Assembly (NCBI GenBank): GCA_036380355.1
Contig: DASVEW010000070.1
Span: 1 to 22,040 of the forward strand
DNA: 22,040 nucleotides
From: JACDAN01 sp036380355
GTDB lineage: Bacteria; Actinomycetota; Thermoleophilia; Gaiellales; Gaiellaceae
Direction: 5' to 3'
Shown: one piece after another, positions 13,778 through 21,268 of the stretch
How the letters are laid out: each line of letters begins with the position of its first letter
How positions within the stretch are numbered: the stretch's first letter is position 1
Notes under the pieces: model-generated
Seen by the model: only the letters and a program-made list of their open reading frames with translations
Told to the model about the DNA's origin: nothing
The model's database searches: none
Program-made: the position numbers and the translations under genes

Positions 13778-14217
13778 GCGCTCGCCTCCTCGGGCAGCGG
13801 CTTCGGGTCCTGGGCCTCGTGGGGATGCTCGGGGCCGGCGTAGATCTTGAGCTTCGTGATCTGGGCGCGGCTGAGCCGGTTGCGCGGGAGCATGCCCTTG
13901 ACCGCCTTCCGGAGCACTTCGGTCGGGCGCCGCTCGAGCTGCTCGCGCAGCGTGCGCGTCCGCAGCCCGCCGGGATAGCCGGAGTGCCGGTGGTAAAGCT
14001 TCTCGTCGAGCTTCTTGCCGGTGACGGCGATCTTCTCGGCGTTCACGACGATCACGAAGTCGCCGGTGTCGACGTGGGGCGTGTACTGCGCCTTGTGCTT
14101 GCCGCGGAGCGTGTCCGCGATGCGCGTGGCGAGACGCCCGAGAGTCTGGCCCTCGGCGTCGACGACGTACCAGCGGCGATCGACCTCGCCCGGCTTTGCA
14201 TTCCACGTTTTGCCCAT
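13774..14217 (-). CDS. rplM: 50S ribosomal protein L13
   Basis: 147 residues. Typical L13 sequence: RRWYVVDAEGQTLGRLAT near the N-terminus, TGDFVIVVNAEKIAVTGKKLDEKLYHRHSGYPGG in the centre, and AVKGMLPRNRL. ATG 14217 (MGKTWNAKP) is chosen because homology starts there; the frame's GTG 36 nt upstream would add unrelated residues. The C-terminus overlaps rpsI by 4 nt. Upstream there are only 58 nt before the next gene, with a weak ribosome binding site. Confidence 0.97.
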   Translation of the reverse strand: MGKTWNAKPGEVDRRWYVVDAEGQTLGRLATRIADTLRGKHKAQYTPHVDTGDFVIVVNAEKIAVTGKKLDEKLYHRHSGYPGGLRTRTLREQLERRPTEVLRKAVKGMLPRNRLSRAQITKLKIYAGPEHPHEAQDPKPLPEEASA

Positions 14218-14226
14218 ACGGAAGAG

Positions 14227-14247
14227 CGGCGGACCCCCGGCCCGCCG
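14227..14247 (-). promoter_or_regulatory. Hairpin in the rplM 5' leader
   Basis: CGGCGG (14227-14232) pairs with CCGCCG (14242-14247) around a 9-nt loop, 9 nt upstream of the rplM ATG. It would cover the place where a ribosome binding site is expected. Ribosomal protein leaders are often autoregulated by such structures, but the stem is short and GC-rich DNA yields such pairs by chance. Confidence 0.25.
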
Positions 14248-14275
14248 ACGCACGATGGTAGCAACGATGCCGAAA

Positions 14276-14404
14276 TCACGGCTCTTCGCGCTCCCCGTCC
14301 TTCTTGTTCCCCACCCAGACGGCGACCGCGATCGCCACGATCAGGAGCGCCGCCAGCACCTCGACGATCGCGCCGGGAACGCCGCCGTGGGCGAAGAGCG
14401 GCAC
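14276..14404 (-). CDS. 42-residue single-span membrane miniprotein
   Basis: A small gene that starts GTG at 14404, sharing one base with the TAG stop of the 460-residue membrane protein (TAGTG), and ends TGA at 14276. The protein opens MPLFAHGGVPG, then has one clear hydrophobic span (about residues 13-31, IVEVLAALLIVAIAVAVWV) and a charged tail GNKKDGEREEP. The predicted topology is N-terminus outside, tail in the cytoplasm. Short 'HGG' single-span proteins of this kind, from memory, accompany similar polytopic membrane proteins in other actinobacteria; this needs a search. Overlap with its neighbour and a proper membrane-protein composition make it a convincing real gene, probably an accessory subunit of the upstream membrane protein. 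Confidence 0.65.
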   Translation of the reverse strand: MPLFAHGGVPGAIVEVLAALLIVAIAVAVWVGNKKDGEREEP

Positions 14405-15786
14405 TAGCCAGAGGACAGCAGCCACAGGCCGGTGCAGGTGTAGAGGACCATCAGCGCAAGCATCGCGTACTGGGTGCGGATCGCCGTTCTGGCAGACGAG
14501 AAGAGCGCGACCGCCCGCTCGTGCGCGAGGACCAGTCCGAGCACGTGACCGACGACGAGCACGCCGACCTGGACGTACCAGATCGTGTTCGGCGAGAAGA
14601 CGTTCTCCGCCGGCCGGAAGTCCGCCGTCCCGAAGAGGTCCCAGCCCTTGCCGAACGGATCCGAGGCGAGGTAGATGGCGTCCTGCCCCGCATCCACGAG
14701 CAGCGTGAAGTAGTGCGCGACGAGGTACGCGAGCGCGATCGGGATCAGGCTGCCGATGAAGGCCCCGGCGAGATCGACGTCCGTGTCGCCGACCTGCTTC
14801 GCGGTGTAGACGGCGAGCGTGTAGAGCACGCCGATCGCGACCACGGCGGCAACGAGGCCGAGGAAGTTGAAGCCGAGCGCGACGAAATCGGCCTTCGTCG
14901 GCGAGTCGACGATGTAGCGCGCCTCCAGCTCGTACAGCTGGTCCTGCCACCACGTCGCACGGCTGAGCCCGTCGAAGGCGACGGAGCCGAGCATCACCGC
15001 CACGAAGGCGACGGTGCCGGGGTGGGAGTCGCCGGACGCGAGGCCGGAAAGCGGTGGACGGACGACGACGCGGCGCTGCCCGTTCTCCTCACGGACGGCG
15101 AACGCCGAGATCCGGGAGAGGAGGCCGAAGTAGACGGCGAACGCCTCGCCGTTCTCGAGCCACGCGCGACGGCCGTAGACGAGCATCCCCGCCCAGGTGA
15201 CCCAGCTGTAGATGACGACGGCGAGCGCGAGCGTGCGCGGCTCCGCCGATCGCGGCCAGGCGAGCTCGAGCGTGGCGAACGCGAGGAGGAGCAGGGCGGC
15301 CGGCCAGCGGCCGAGCCACGCGGGGTAGGCGGCCGCGGGCTCCCACTCCCGGCCGAGGCGCGCCCAGAGCCACGCGACCGCGTCGGCAACGGCACGCCAG
15401 GGGTTGAGGACGCTCCAAAGGTTCCCGAAGATCACGACGAGCGGCACGAGCCCGAGCCAGAAGACGACCCAGATGAAGACGGGCGCGATGTTGTCGCCGG
15501 CGTCCGGCCTCCCGACGAGCGCGGCGAGCCAGACGACGACGAGGAGGCCGGCCGAGATCCCTCCGAGCAGGATCCTCCACCCGGGCCAGAGGATCAGGCG
15601 CTGCCACCTATCGCCGAGCGGCCTTCCCGCCTCTCGTCCGGTCAGCCGAGGCTCCTTCCAGAGGACGCCGAGCGCGACGAAGGAGAGGATCAGCGTCAGC
15701 GAGGCGGCGTAGTAGAACATCCACCGCGGGATCGGGAGGTCCTGGATCTGGCCGATCCCGTGGAGAAGCGGGAGCGCGGCACTCAC
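14404..15786 (-). CDS. Polytopic membrane protein of unknown function (about 10 spans)
   Basis: 460 residues, mostly hydrophobic, with about ten spans (near 22-43, 72-92, 101-122, 161-177, 184-204, 257-272, 301-325, 339-362, 402-421, 439-457). It begins LLHGIGQIQDLPIPRW, and contains IFGNLWSVLNPWRA after the third span. Scattered membrane-adjacent His residues (H9, H255, H358, H414, H422) could bind metal. Actinobacterial proteins of this look have sometimes been labelled 'fenitrothion hydrolase'; I recall that only loosely and would not assign that activity. GTG start overlaps the cupredoxin-like gene by 4 nt, and its stop overlaps the 42-residue gene by 1 nt. The three probably form a membrane complex. 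Confidence 0.75.
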   Translation of the reverse strand: MSAALPLLHGIGQIQDLPIPRWMFYYAASLTLILSFVALGVLWKEPRLTGREAGRPLGDRWQRLILWPGWRILLGGISAGLLVVVWLAALVGRPDAGDNIAPVFIWVVFWLGLVPLVVIFGNLWSVLNPWRAVADAVAWLWARLGREWEPAAAYPAWLGRWPAALLLLAFATLELAWPRSAEPRTLALAVVIYSWVTWAGMLVYGRRAWLENGEAFAVYFGLLSRISAFAVREENGQRRVVVRPPLSGLASGDSHPGTVAFVAVMLGSVAFDGLSRATWWQDQLYELEARYIVDSPTKADFVALGFNFLGLVAAVVAIGVLYTLAVYTAKQVGDTDVDLAGAFIGSLIPIALAYLVAHYFTLLVDAGQDAIYLASDPFGKGWDLFGTADFRPAENVFSPNTIWYVQVGVLVVGHVLGLVLAHERAVALFSSARTAIRTQYAMLALMVLYTCTGLWLLSSG

Positions 15787-16229
15787 GGCTTCGTGGTGAT
15801 CGTGGCGATCTGGACGTGGCGGTCCTCGAGCTCGGCCTCGACGGTGCCCACGATGGTCGCGCGGAAGGAGATCTGCGCCGGCTGCCCCGGGCCGACGTCT
15901 CGCATGATGTCGTAGCCGTGCAGGTGCACGTGGTCCGTGACGTCGGAGGTCACCTGGAGGATCACGCGGCGCCCCCTCGCGACGGTCACCCGGCGGACCC
16001 CGCCGACGGGCAGGCCGTCTCTGATCGTGATCCGGACCCGGGCGGGCGGCGGCGGTCCCGGCGGGGGCGGCGGCTGCTCGGCCGTCGTGGTCGGTGCCGT
16101 CGCCGTCGTGGTCGACTGTGTCGTCGCGGGCGGGCCCGCGGACGGCTCGTCAGTGTCGTCGGGCCGAAGCACGAAGTACAGGCCCCCCGCGAGGACGAGG
16201 GCGACGGCAACGATCAGCAACCGATTCAT
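15783..16229 (-). CDS. Membrane-anchored cupredoxin-like protein
   Basis: 148 residues. An N-terminal hydrophobic segment (MNRLLIVAVALVLAGGLYFVL) acts as an anchor or signal. A low-complexity Thr/Ser/Pro linker (about 28-62) follows, with a run of prolines, and then one beta-rich domain of ~85 residues. That domain has the cupredoxin-like strand DHVHLHGYDI and ends VEAELEDRHVQIATI. There is no Cys or C-terminal Met ligand, so a blue type-1 copper centre is not supported; the His-rich DHVHLH could still bind copper or another metal. It would face the outside of the membrane. ATG start overlaps the UDG-like gene (ATGA), and the stop overlaps the polytopic membrane protein (GTGA). Confidence 0.8.
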   Translation of the reverse strand: MNRLLIVAVALVLAGGLYFVLRPDDTDEPSAGPPATTQSTTTATAPTTTAEQPPPPPGPPPPARVRITIRDGLPVGGVRRVTVARGRRVILQVTSDVTDHVHLHGYDIMRDVGPGQPAQISFRATIVGTVEAELEDRHVQIATITTKP

Positions 16230-16738
16230 CGCCTGATGGATAGCAGGAGCCCGGCGCGGAACTCGGCGGTGCCGCCGTGCGACGGGTGACGGACGTACCG
16301 CCCGCCCAGCACGGCGTGGGCCACTCGCCCGACCGCGATCGGGGTGCGGCCGCGCAGGATCTCCAGCAGGAACGGCATGCCGTCACGTACTTCGGCGCCG
16401 GTCGGCCGACGGTTCGTCCCTGCCGTTCCCGCGTGGGTCGGAACGACGTTCCAGAGGAGCACGTCCTCGGCGATCCCGAGCTCGGCGAGCGTGCGGTGGA
16501 CGATCGTCGCCGTGGCCTCCGCGGGCCCGGCGCCCGTCAGCTGGCGCTCGGACGTGAAGGGAATCCCGCTCACGCGCGCACCGCGGTAGCCGGCCGCCTC
16601 GCCGACGAGCACGAAGCGCGCGTCGCGCCGGCACTCGAGGTAGTCGACCAGCCGCGCGCGGCGCAGCTCCGAGTCCGCGTACTGGTTGAACGTCCTGCCG
16701 ATCCGCGTGCCGGCGAGCGCGTCGACGAACGGTCTCAC
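16226..16738 (-). CDS. Uracil-DNA-glycosylase-superfamily protein
   Basis: 170 residues. Motif 1 is LVGEAAGYRGARVSGIPFTSE, the later strand is LLWNVVPTHAGTAGTNRRPT, and motif 2 is YVRHPSHGG followed by FRAGL. These resemble a UDG-superfamily group seen in cyanobacteria and actinobacteria and annotated as uracil-DNA glycosylase; activity and base preference are inferred only. It is not a canonical family 1 (GQDPYH) or family 4 Fe-S enzyme, and has no Cys cluster. The start is GTG 16738, overlapping the VOC stop as GTGA; the reading frame is open upstream only as a shadow of the VOC gene. It sits in an operon with no other DNA-repair genes. Confidence 0.8.
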   Translation of the reverse strand: MRPFVDALAGTRIGRTFNQYADSELRRARLVDYLECRRDARFVLVGEAAGYRGARVSGIPFTSERQLTGAGPAEATATIVHRTLAELGIAEDVLLWNVVPTHAGTAGTNRRPTGAEVRDGMPFLLEILRGRTPIAVGRVAHAVLGGRYVRHPSHGGTAEFRAGLLLSIRR

Positions 16739-17106
16739 TCGGACGAGATGAACTCGAGCAGGCTGCCGTCCGGGTCCCGGAAGTAGATGCTCGTGACCCG
16801 GCCACGTGGGAACTCGGCGGACCGGGGCCCGGCCTCGATCGGCACACCGAGCCGCTCGAGATGCTCGATCGCCCCCTCGATCGGGCCCTCCCAGCGGAAG
16901 CAGAGATCGCTGTTGCCGGGTTGCACGGGCAGACGCGCGTTGAGCCCCTCGAAGCCGGGGCCGTGCACGTTCAGCTGCCAGTCGTCGAAGAGGTAGAAGC
17001 CGAACCACTCGTCACGCTCGACGATCTGCGCGCCGAGCACGTCGCGGTAGAAGGCGTTCGAGCGCTCCCAGTCGGAAACGGCTATGACGCAGTGGTCGAG
17101 CCTCAC
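16735..17106 (-). CDS. VOC-superfamily (glyoxalase/dioxygenase fold) protein
   Basis: 123 residues with the paired beta-alpha-beta-beta-beta modules of the vicinal-oxygen-chelate fold. The first module is LDHCVIAVSDWERSNAFYRDVLGA; the second includes GAIEHLERLGVPIEAGP and ends SIYFRDPDGSLLEFIS. H5 and the Glu of LLEF are plausible metal ligands, with a third in the second module less clear. The subgroup resembles virulence-protein/FosX-like VOC members, and the substrate is unknown. GTG start overlaps the nitroreductase stop; its own stop overlaps the UDG-like gene start. Confidence 0.87.
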   Translation of the reverse strand: MRLDHCVIAVSDWERSNAFYRDVLGAQIVERDEWFGFYLFDDWQLNVHGPGFEGLNARLPVQPGNSDLCFRWEGPIEGAIEHLERLGVPIEAGPRSAEFPRGRVTSIYFRDPDGSLLEFISSE

Positions 17107-17714
17107 CAGCGCTCCCAGCGAACGACGTCCTCGCGCGCTTTGCGCCGTCTCGTGAAGACGCTCGCGTCGCTGCTCGGCTCGTCTGCGCCGCCGGCCGGGT
17201 AGCCCATCGTCACGACGGCAACGAAGCGGACGTCGTCGGGCAGTCCCAACGCCTCCTGGAGGGCGGGCAGGTCGGTGACGCCGAAGATCGCGGTATCCAG
17301 GCCCTCGTCGATCGCCGCCAGCATCAGGGTCATGGTGGCCGCGCCTGCGTCGACGTACCAGTACGGCGCCGGCCAGTCGATCTCGCGCCCGCCGGTGATC
17401 TTCAGCTTGTCGGGTGACCGGTAGCGGTCGTGGTAGTCGTCTTCGCGGGTCAGGACGACCATGTGGACGGGCGCCGCGGCCTTCCAGCGCGGGCGGCCCT
17501 GGGCGGCGAGCTCGTCCTCCTTCGCGGCGGTTGCGATCGTCGTGCGAGTTTCCGCGTCGGTGACGACGACGATGCGGAGGCCCTGCGAGAACCCGGCACT
17601 CGGCGCCCAGACGACCGCCGAGTTCGCGATCCGTTCGAGGATTTCGCGCGTGACCGGCCGGTCCGCGTACGTGCGGACGCTGCGGCGCCGGGTCAGGACG
17701 TCGCGAAACTCCAC
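17103..17714 (-). CDS. Nitroreductase-family flavoprotein
   Basis: 203 residues. FMN-binding features of the family are visible: LTRRRSVRTYADRPV at the N-terminus, WAPSAGFSQGLRIVVV (the PS..NxQP-type position), and the second phosphate-site region with FGVTDLPALQEALGLPDDVRFVAVVTMGYPAG. The usual core DAGAATMTLMLAAIDEGLDTAIFGV packs the dimer. An NAD(P)H-dependent reductase of nitro or quinone compounds, or a related FMN enzyme, is likely; the substrate is unknown. GTG 17714 is chosen: the frame is open upstream but homology begins at VEFRDVLTRRRSVR. It lies 13 nt after the upstream membrane-protein gene. Confidence 0.85.
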   Translation of the reverse strand: MEFRDVLTRRRSVRTYADRPVTREILERIANSAVVWAPSAGFSQGLRIVVVTDAETRTTIATAAKEDELAAQGRPRWKAAAPVHMVVLTREDDYHDRYRSPDKLKITGGREIDWPAPYWYVDAGAATMTLMLAAIDEGLDTAIFGVTDLPALQEALGLPDDVRFVAVVTMGYPAGGADEPSSDASVFTRRRKAREDVVRWERW

Positions 17715-17727
17715 AGCGGCGCCTGCG

Positions 17728-18129
17728 TCAGATTCCGATGAGGACGGCGCCGGGCGGCTCCGCTTCCAGGCGTCCGTTCTCGATCTCGTTCGCGATCCGG
17801 TCCTCGATCCGACCGAGGCCGATGCGGTGCGTCGTGCGCCACGTGCGGGTCTCGGCGGGCGGGCCCTCGGTGTGCGCCCGGATGTTCGGCCGCGCAAAGT
17901 TGAGCCCGCGCTCGAGCAGCCAGATGACGAACAGCGGGACGATCAGCGCCCACGTGATCCAGCCTGTGTCGAGCGAGATGAGGCGGCCGATGAGGACCAG
18001 CATGATCGCTGTGGCGATCACCGTCGGCCAGAAGAACGGCTCCTGCCTTCTCTCCGAGAACGATTTGCCCCGGGATATGCGTTCGAGCGTCCAGGTCCTA
18101 CCGTCGGGGGAGCGAACGGTGCGGCTCAC
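17728..18129 (-). CDS. Small two-span membrane protein
   Basis: 133 residues, GTG start. After a charged N-terminal segment (SRTVRSPDGRTWTLERI) come two hydrophobic spans (about 33-52, FWPTVIATAIMLVLIGRLI, and 57-72, WITWALIVPLFVIWLLE). A hydrophilic cytoplasmic tail follows with GPPAETRTWRTTHRIG and ends EPPGAVLIGI. The layout resembles small actinobacterial DUF proteins with a 'W.V.R.SPDGR.W.V' opening, but no function is known to me. It is upstream of the nitroreductase by 13 nt and downstream of another small membrane protein. Confidence 0.7.
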   Translation of the reverse strand: MSRTVRSPDGRTWTLERISRGKSFSERRQEPFFWPTVIATAIMLVLIGRLISLDTGWITWALIVPLFVIWLLERGLNFARPNIRAHTEGPPAETRTWRTTHRIGLGRIEDRIANEIENGRLEAEPPGAVLIGI

Positions 18130-18152
18130 GGCAGTCGATCATACGCCGGACG

Positions 18153-18347
18153 TTAGGTCGCGAGCGCGATCAGCACGGCGATGCCGGCGATCACGGCGAC
18201 GACGAGGAGTGCGAGCGTGATCGCGGCGCCGACCAGGATCCGCTTCGCCTCGCGCGTCAGCCGCTCGCGCAATGGACGCGGGTCGTCGGCGGTCAGGATC
18301 CGGATCGCCCGCCGCAGGACCCAGAACCCGATCAGCCTGTGAACCAC
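18153..18347 (-). CDS. 64-residue single-span membrane protein
   Basis: Begins GTG 18347: a short hydrophobic patch (RLIGFWVL), a basic-acidic amphipathic stretch (ADDPRPLRERLTREAKRI) and one strong C-terminal span (LVGAAITLALLVVAVIAGIAVLIAL). The frame is open to 18497, but those extra 50 residues are encoded by the hairpin-rich intergenic region and have no protein-like pattern, so the shorter form is preferred. Function unknown; probably co-transcribed with the next membrane protein 23 nt downstream. Confidence 0.5.
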   Translation of the reverse strand: MVHRLIGFWVLRRAIRILTADDPRPLRERLTREAKRILVGAAITLALLVVAVIAGIAVLIALAT

Positions 18348-18420
18348 GACGCGAGCCGGTCTTCCCGAGCGCGGGGCACGAGAAACGTCAGGTAGTCCGG
18401 TTGGGACGGGTCCCCGTGGA

Positions 18421-18505
18421 CAGAACGCCTGCGGTCCGTTCTGGGGTCTGACCCCAAGCGGCCCGGCGGGCGGCCGGTGGAGCGAAGCGTTCTCCACAGC
18501 GGCCG
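18421..18505 (+). repeat. Hairpin-rich intergenic element D (degenerate relative)
   Basis: In the 180-nt gap between guaA and the 64-residue gene. It starts with CAGAACG (18421-18427) pairing with 18437-18443, the outer part of hairpin 1 with a disrupted centre. Next comes GGGGT (18443-18447) pairing with 18451-18455 around CTG. Then CGGCC (18471-18475) pairs with 18501-18505, enclosing GTGGAG (18477-18482) paired with 18492-18497; that loop begins within GCGAAGC. The AAAGTC hairpin 4 is absent. Similar order, but weaker match than copies A to C. Confidence 0.5.
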
Positions 18506-18527
18506 GGCGGGACTCGGCCGGAGCGGG

Positions 18528-20102
18528 CTACTCCCACTCGATGGTGCTGGGCGGCTTCGAGGAGATGTCGAGCGCGACGCGGTTCACGCCCGGGATCTCG
18601 TTGATGATCCGGCCCGAGATCGTCTCGAGCAGGTCGTAGGGCAGCCGGGCCCAGTCGGCGGTCATCGCGTCCTCGGACGTGACCGCGCGGATCACGATCG
18701 GATACGCGTACGTCCGTTCGTCGCCCTGGACACCCACCGAGCGGATCGCCGGCAGGACCGCGAACGACTGCCAGAGGTCGCGGTAGAGCCCCGCGCGCCG
18801 CACCTCCTGCTGCAGGATCGCGTCGGCCTCGCGCAGGATCTCGAGCCGCTCGCGCGTGACCTCGCCGATGATCCGGATCGCGAGCCCGGGGCCGGGGAAC
18901 GGCTGCCGCCAGACCATCCGCTCCGGAAGGCCGAGCTCCTCGCCCACGCGCCGCACCTCGTCCTTGAACAGGAGCCGCAGCGGCTCCACGAGGTCGAAGT
19001 CGACCTCCTCCGGCAGGCCGCCCACGTTGTGATGCGACTTGATCATCGCGGCGACGCCGTCCGTGCCGCCCGACTCGATCACGTCCGAGTAGAGCGTCCC
19101 CTGGACGAGGTGCCGGATCCTCCCGAGACGCCTTGCCTCCTCCTCGAAGACGCGGATGAACTCCTCGCCGACGCGCTTCCGCTTCTCCTCGGGGTCGTCG
19201 ACGCCCTCGAGCCGCTCGAGGAACCGTTCCTCCGCCTGGACGTGGACGAGTGGGACCTGGAAGTGGCCGCGGAAGGTCTCGACGACCTGCGTCGCCTCGT
19301 CCTTGCGCAGGAGGCCGTGGTCGACGAAGACGCACGTCAGCTGGTCGCCGACGGCCTTGTGCACGAGCAGCGCGGCGACGGCGGAGTCGACGCCGCCCGA
19401 GAGCGCGCACAGCACGCGCTCCGAGCCGACCTGGGCGCGGATCCGCTCCACCTGCTCCTCGATCACGGCCGCCGCCGTCCACGTCGGCGGCGCCTCGGCG
19501 ACGCCGTAGAGGAAGTTCTTCAGCACCTCGTTTCCGAACGCCGTGTGCACGACCTCGGGATGGAACTGGACGCCGTAGAGCCCTCGCTCGGGAGCCTCGA
19601 AGGCCGCGATCGGCGTCGAGGGCGAGGAGGCCGTCACCTCGGCGCCCTCCGGGGCCGCCGTCACCGAGTCGCGGTGGCTCATCCAGACGACCTGCTGCTC
19701 CGGCGTCTGCTCGAGGAGCGCGCCGCCGGCCGCCTGTAGGTCGGTCCGCCCGAACTCCGACGCTCCGGTCCGTTCGACCTTGCCGCCGAGGTCGCGCGCC
19801 ATCAGCTGCATGCCGTAGCAGATGCCCAGGATCGGCACGCCGAGCTCCCACAGGCCCGGATCCACGTCGGGCGCGTCCTCCGCGTAGACCGACGCCGGCC
19901 CGCCGCTCAGCACGATCGCGCGCGGGTTCCGCGCCCGCAGCGCCTGCGCCGGCGTCCTGTGGGAGACGAGCTCCGAGTAGACGCGGCACTCGCGCACGCG
20001 CCGCGCGATCAGCTGGGAGTACTGGCCGCCGAGGTCGACCACGAGGACCGGGCGGTCCTCGGCTCGATCCTCCGGGCGCTCGAAGGGCAAGACCTCCGCC
20101 AT
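18528..20102 (-). CDS. guaA: GMP synthase (glutamine-hydrolysing)
   Basis: 524 residues. Converts XMP to GMP with glutamine and ATP. The N-terminal class I glutaminase domain has its nucleophile C95 in LGICYGMQL and the His-Glu in VQFHPEV. The ATP-pyrophosphatase domain has the P-loop ALSGGVDSAV. The C-terminal dimerisation and XMP-binding domain ends with EIPGVNRVALDISSKPPSTIEWE, which is diagnostic. The start is ATG 20102, which shares one base with the guaB3 stop (TGATG); this gives a ~17-residue N-terminal extension before VLVVDLGGQYSQLI. The stop lies 22 nt from repeat element D. Makes a purine pair with guaB3. Confidence 0.97.
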   Translation of the reverse strand: MAEVLPFERPEDRAEDRPVLVVDLGGQYSQLIARRVRECRVYSELVSHRTPAQALRARNPRAIVLSGGPASVYAEDAPDVDPGLWELGVPILGICYGMQLMARDLGGKVERTGASEFGRTDLQAAGGALLEQTPEQQVVWMSHRDSVTAAPEGAEVTASSPSTPIAAFEAPERGLYGVQFHPEVVHTAFGNEVLKNFLYGVAEAPPTWTAAAVIEEQVERIRAQVGSERVLCALSGGVDSAVAALLVHKAVGDQLTCVFVDHGLLRKDEATQVVETFRGHFQVPLVHVQAEERFLERLEGVDDPEEKRKRVGEEFIRVFEEEARRLGRIRHLVQGTLYSDVIESGGTDGVAAMIKSHHNVGGLPEEVDFDLVEPLRLLFKDEVRRVGEELGLPERMVWRQPFPGPGLAIRIIGEVTRERLEILREADAILQQEVRRAGLYRDLWQSFAVLPAIRSVGVQGDERTYAYPIVIRAVTSEDAMTADWARLPYDLLETISGRIINEIPGVNRVALDISSKPPSTIEWE

Positions 20103-21268
20103 CAGCCCATCCCGATCCGCTGCGACTGCTGGAGCCCCTTGCCCTCGGTCTTGATCGCCGGCGCCAGCATGATCTCCGCCTTCTGGAAGTCGTGAATCGA
20201 CTCGTAGCCGCAGGTGGCCATGGCCGTGCGGAGGGCCCCCATCAGGTTCAGCGTCCCGTCGTTCTCGGTCGCCGGGCCGATGACGATCTCCTCCAGCGTC
20301 GCCGGCTGGTCGACCTGGACCCGGGCCCCCCGCGGAAGCGTCGGGTGGAAGGTGGCCATCCCCCAGTGGTAGCCGAGGCCGGGCGCCTCCTTGGCACGCG
20401 CGAGCGGCGAGCCGACCATCACGGCGTCCGCGCCGCAGGCGATCGCCTTGGCGATGTCGCCGCCGGTTCGCATGCCGCCGTCCGCGATCACGTTCACGTA
20501 GTTGCCGGTCTCGAGCAGGTGCTGGATCCGGGCCGCGCTGGCGTCGGAGATCGCCGTCGCCTGGGGGACCCCGACGCCGAGGACGCCCCGCGTCGTGCAG
20601 GCGGCTCCCGGCCCGACCCCGACCAGCACGGCCGCGGCACCAGTTCGCATCAGGTGCAGCGCCGTCTGGTACGACGCGCACCCGCCGACGATCACGGGGA
20701 TCGGGATGTCGGCGATGAACTCCTTCAGGTTCAGCGCCACGCCGTTCGACGACACGTGCTCGGCCGAGACGACCGTCCCCTGGATGACGAGGATGTCCAA
20801 GCCGGCCGCGAGCGCGATCTCGTAGTGGTCCCGTACCCGCTGCGGCGTCAGCGACCCCGCGGCGAGCACGCCCCTCGACTTGATCTCCTCGATGCGGCGC
20901 GCGATCAGCCGCGGCTCCACCGGCTGCGCGTAGATCTTCTGCATCAGCGCCGTCGCCTTCTCCTTGGGCGCCTTCGCGATCTTGGCGAGCTGGATGTCCG
21001 CGTCCTCGTAGCGCGTGAAGATCCCCTCGAGGTTGATTACGCCGAGCCCGCCGAGCTCTCCGAGCTTGATCGCCGTCTCCGGAGAGACCACGCCGTCCAT
21101 CGCCGAGCCGAGCAGCGGCAGCTCGAGCAGGTGCGGGCCGAGCTTCCAGCCGATGTCGACGTCCTGCGGATCGCGCGTCCGCCGGCTCGGCACGATCGCG
21201 ATGTCGTCGAAGCCGTAGGCCTGCCGCGCCTTCTTCCCCCTCCCGATCTCGACTTCCACCGGCCTCAC
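20102..21268 (-). CDS. guaB3: GuaB3-family IMP dehydrogenase-related protein
   Basis: 388 residues with the IMPDH/GMPR TIM-barrel fold but no CBS (Bateman) pair, hence the short length. Signature GVGPGAACTTRGVLGVGVPQATAI includes the catalytic Cys (C224), and ADGGMRTGGDIAKAIACGADAVMVGSP is the phosphate-binding loop. The opening GFDDIAIVPSRRTRDPQDVD fits the actinobacterial GuaB3 subgroup, distinct from canonical GuaB (about 480-500 residues). It would oxidise IMP to XMP just ahead of guaA, although it is sometimes a paralogue with a separate role. Starts: GTG 21268 sits directly after an AGAGGGG sequence; GTG 21259 has better spacing. Coupled to guaA by a 1-nt overlap. Confidence 0.93.
   Translation of the reverse strand: MRPVEVEIGRGKKARQAYGFDDIAIVPSRRTRDPQDVDIGWKLGPHLLELPLLGSAMDGVVSPETAIKLGELGGLGVINLEGIFTRYEDADIQLAKIAKAPKEKATALMQKIYAQPVEPRLIARRIEEIKSRGVLAAGSLTPQRVRDHYEIALAAGLDILVIQGTVVSAEHVSSNGVALNLKEFIADIPIPVIVGGCASYQTALHLMRTGAAAVLVGVGPGAACTTRGVLGVGVPQATAISDASAARIQHLLETGNYVNVIADGGMRTGGDIAKAIACGADAVMVGSPLARAKEAPGLGYHWGMATFHPTLPRGARVQVDQPATLEEIVIGPATENDGTLNLMGALRTAMATCGYESIHDFQKAEIMLAPAIKTEGKGLQQSQRIGMG

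Noticed and set aside
13819..15915. Long plus-strand open frame (698 codons) opposite rplM, the miniprotein and the membrane protein
   Set aside because: Antisense to genes with clear family motifs; charged low-complexity translation typical of the complement of hydrophobic coding sequence.
18348..18497. N-terminal extension of the 64-residue membrane protein
   Set aside because: Encoded by hairpin element D; no protein pattern, and a reasonable GTG start lies at 18347.
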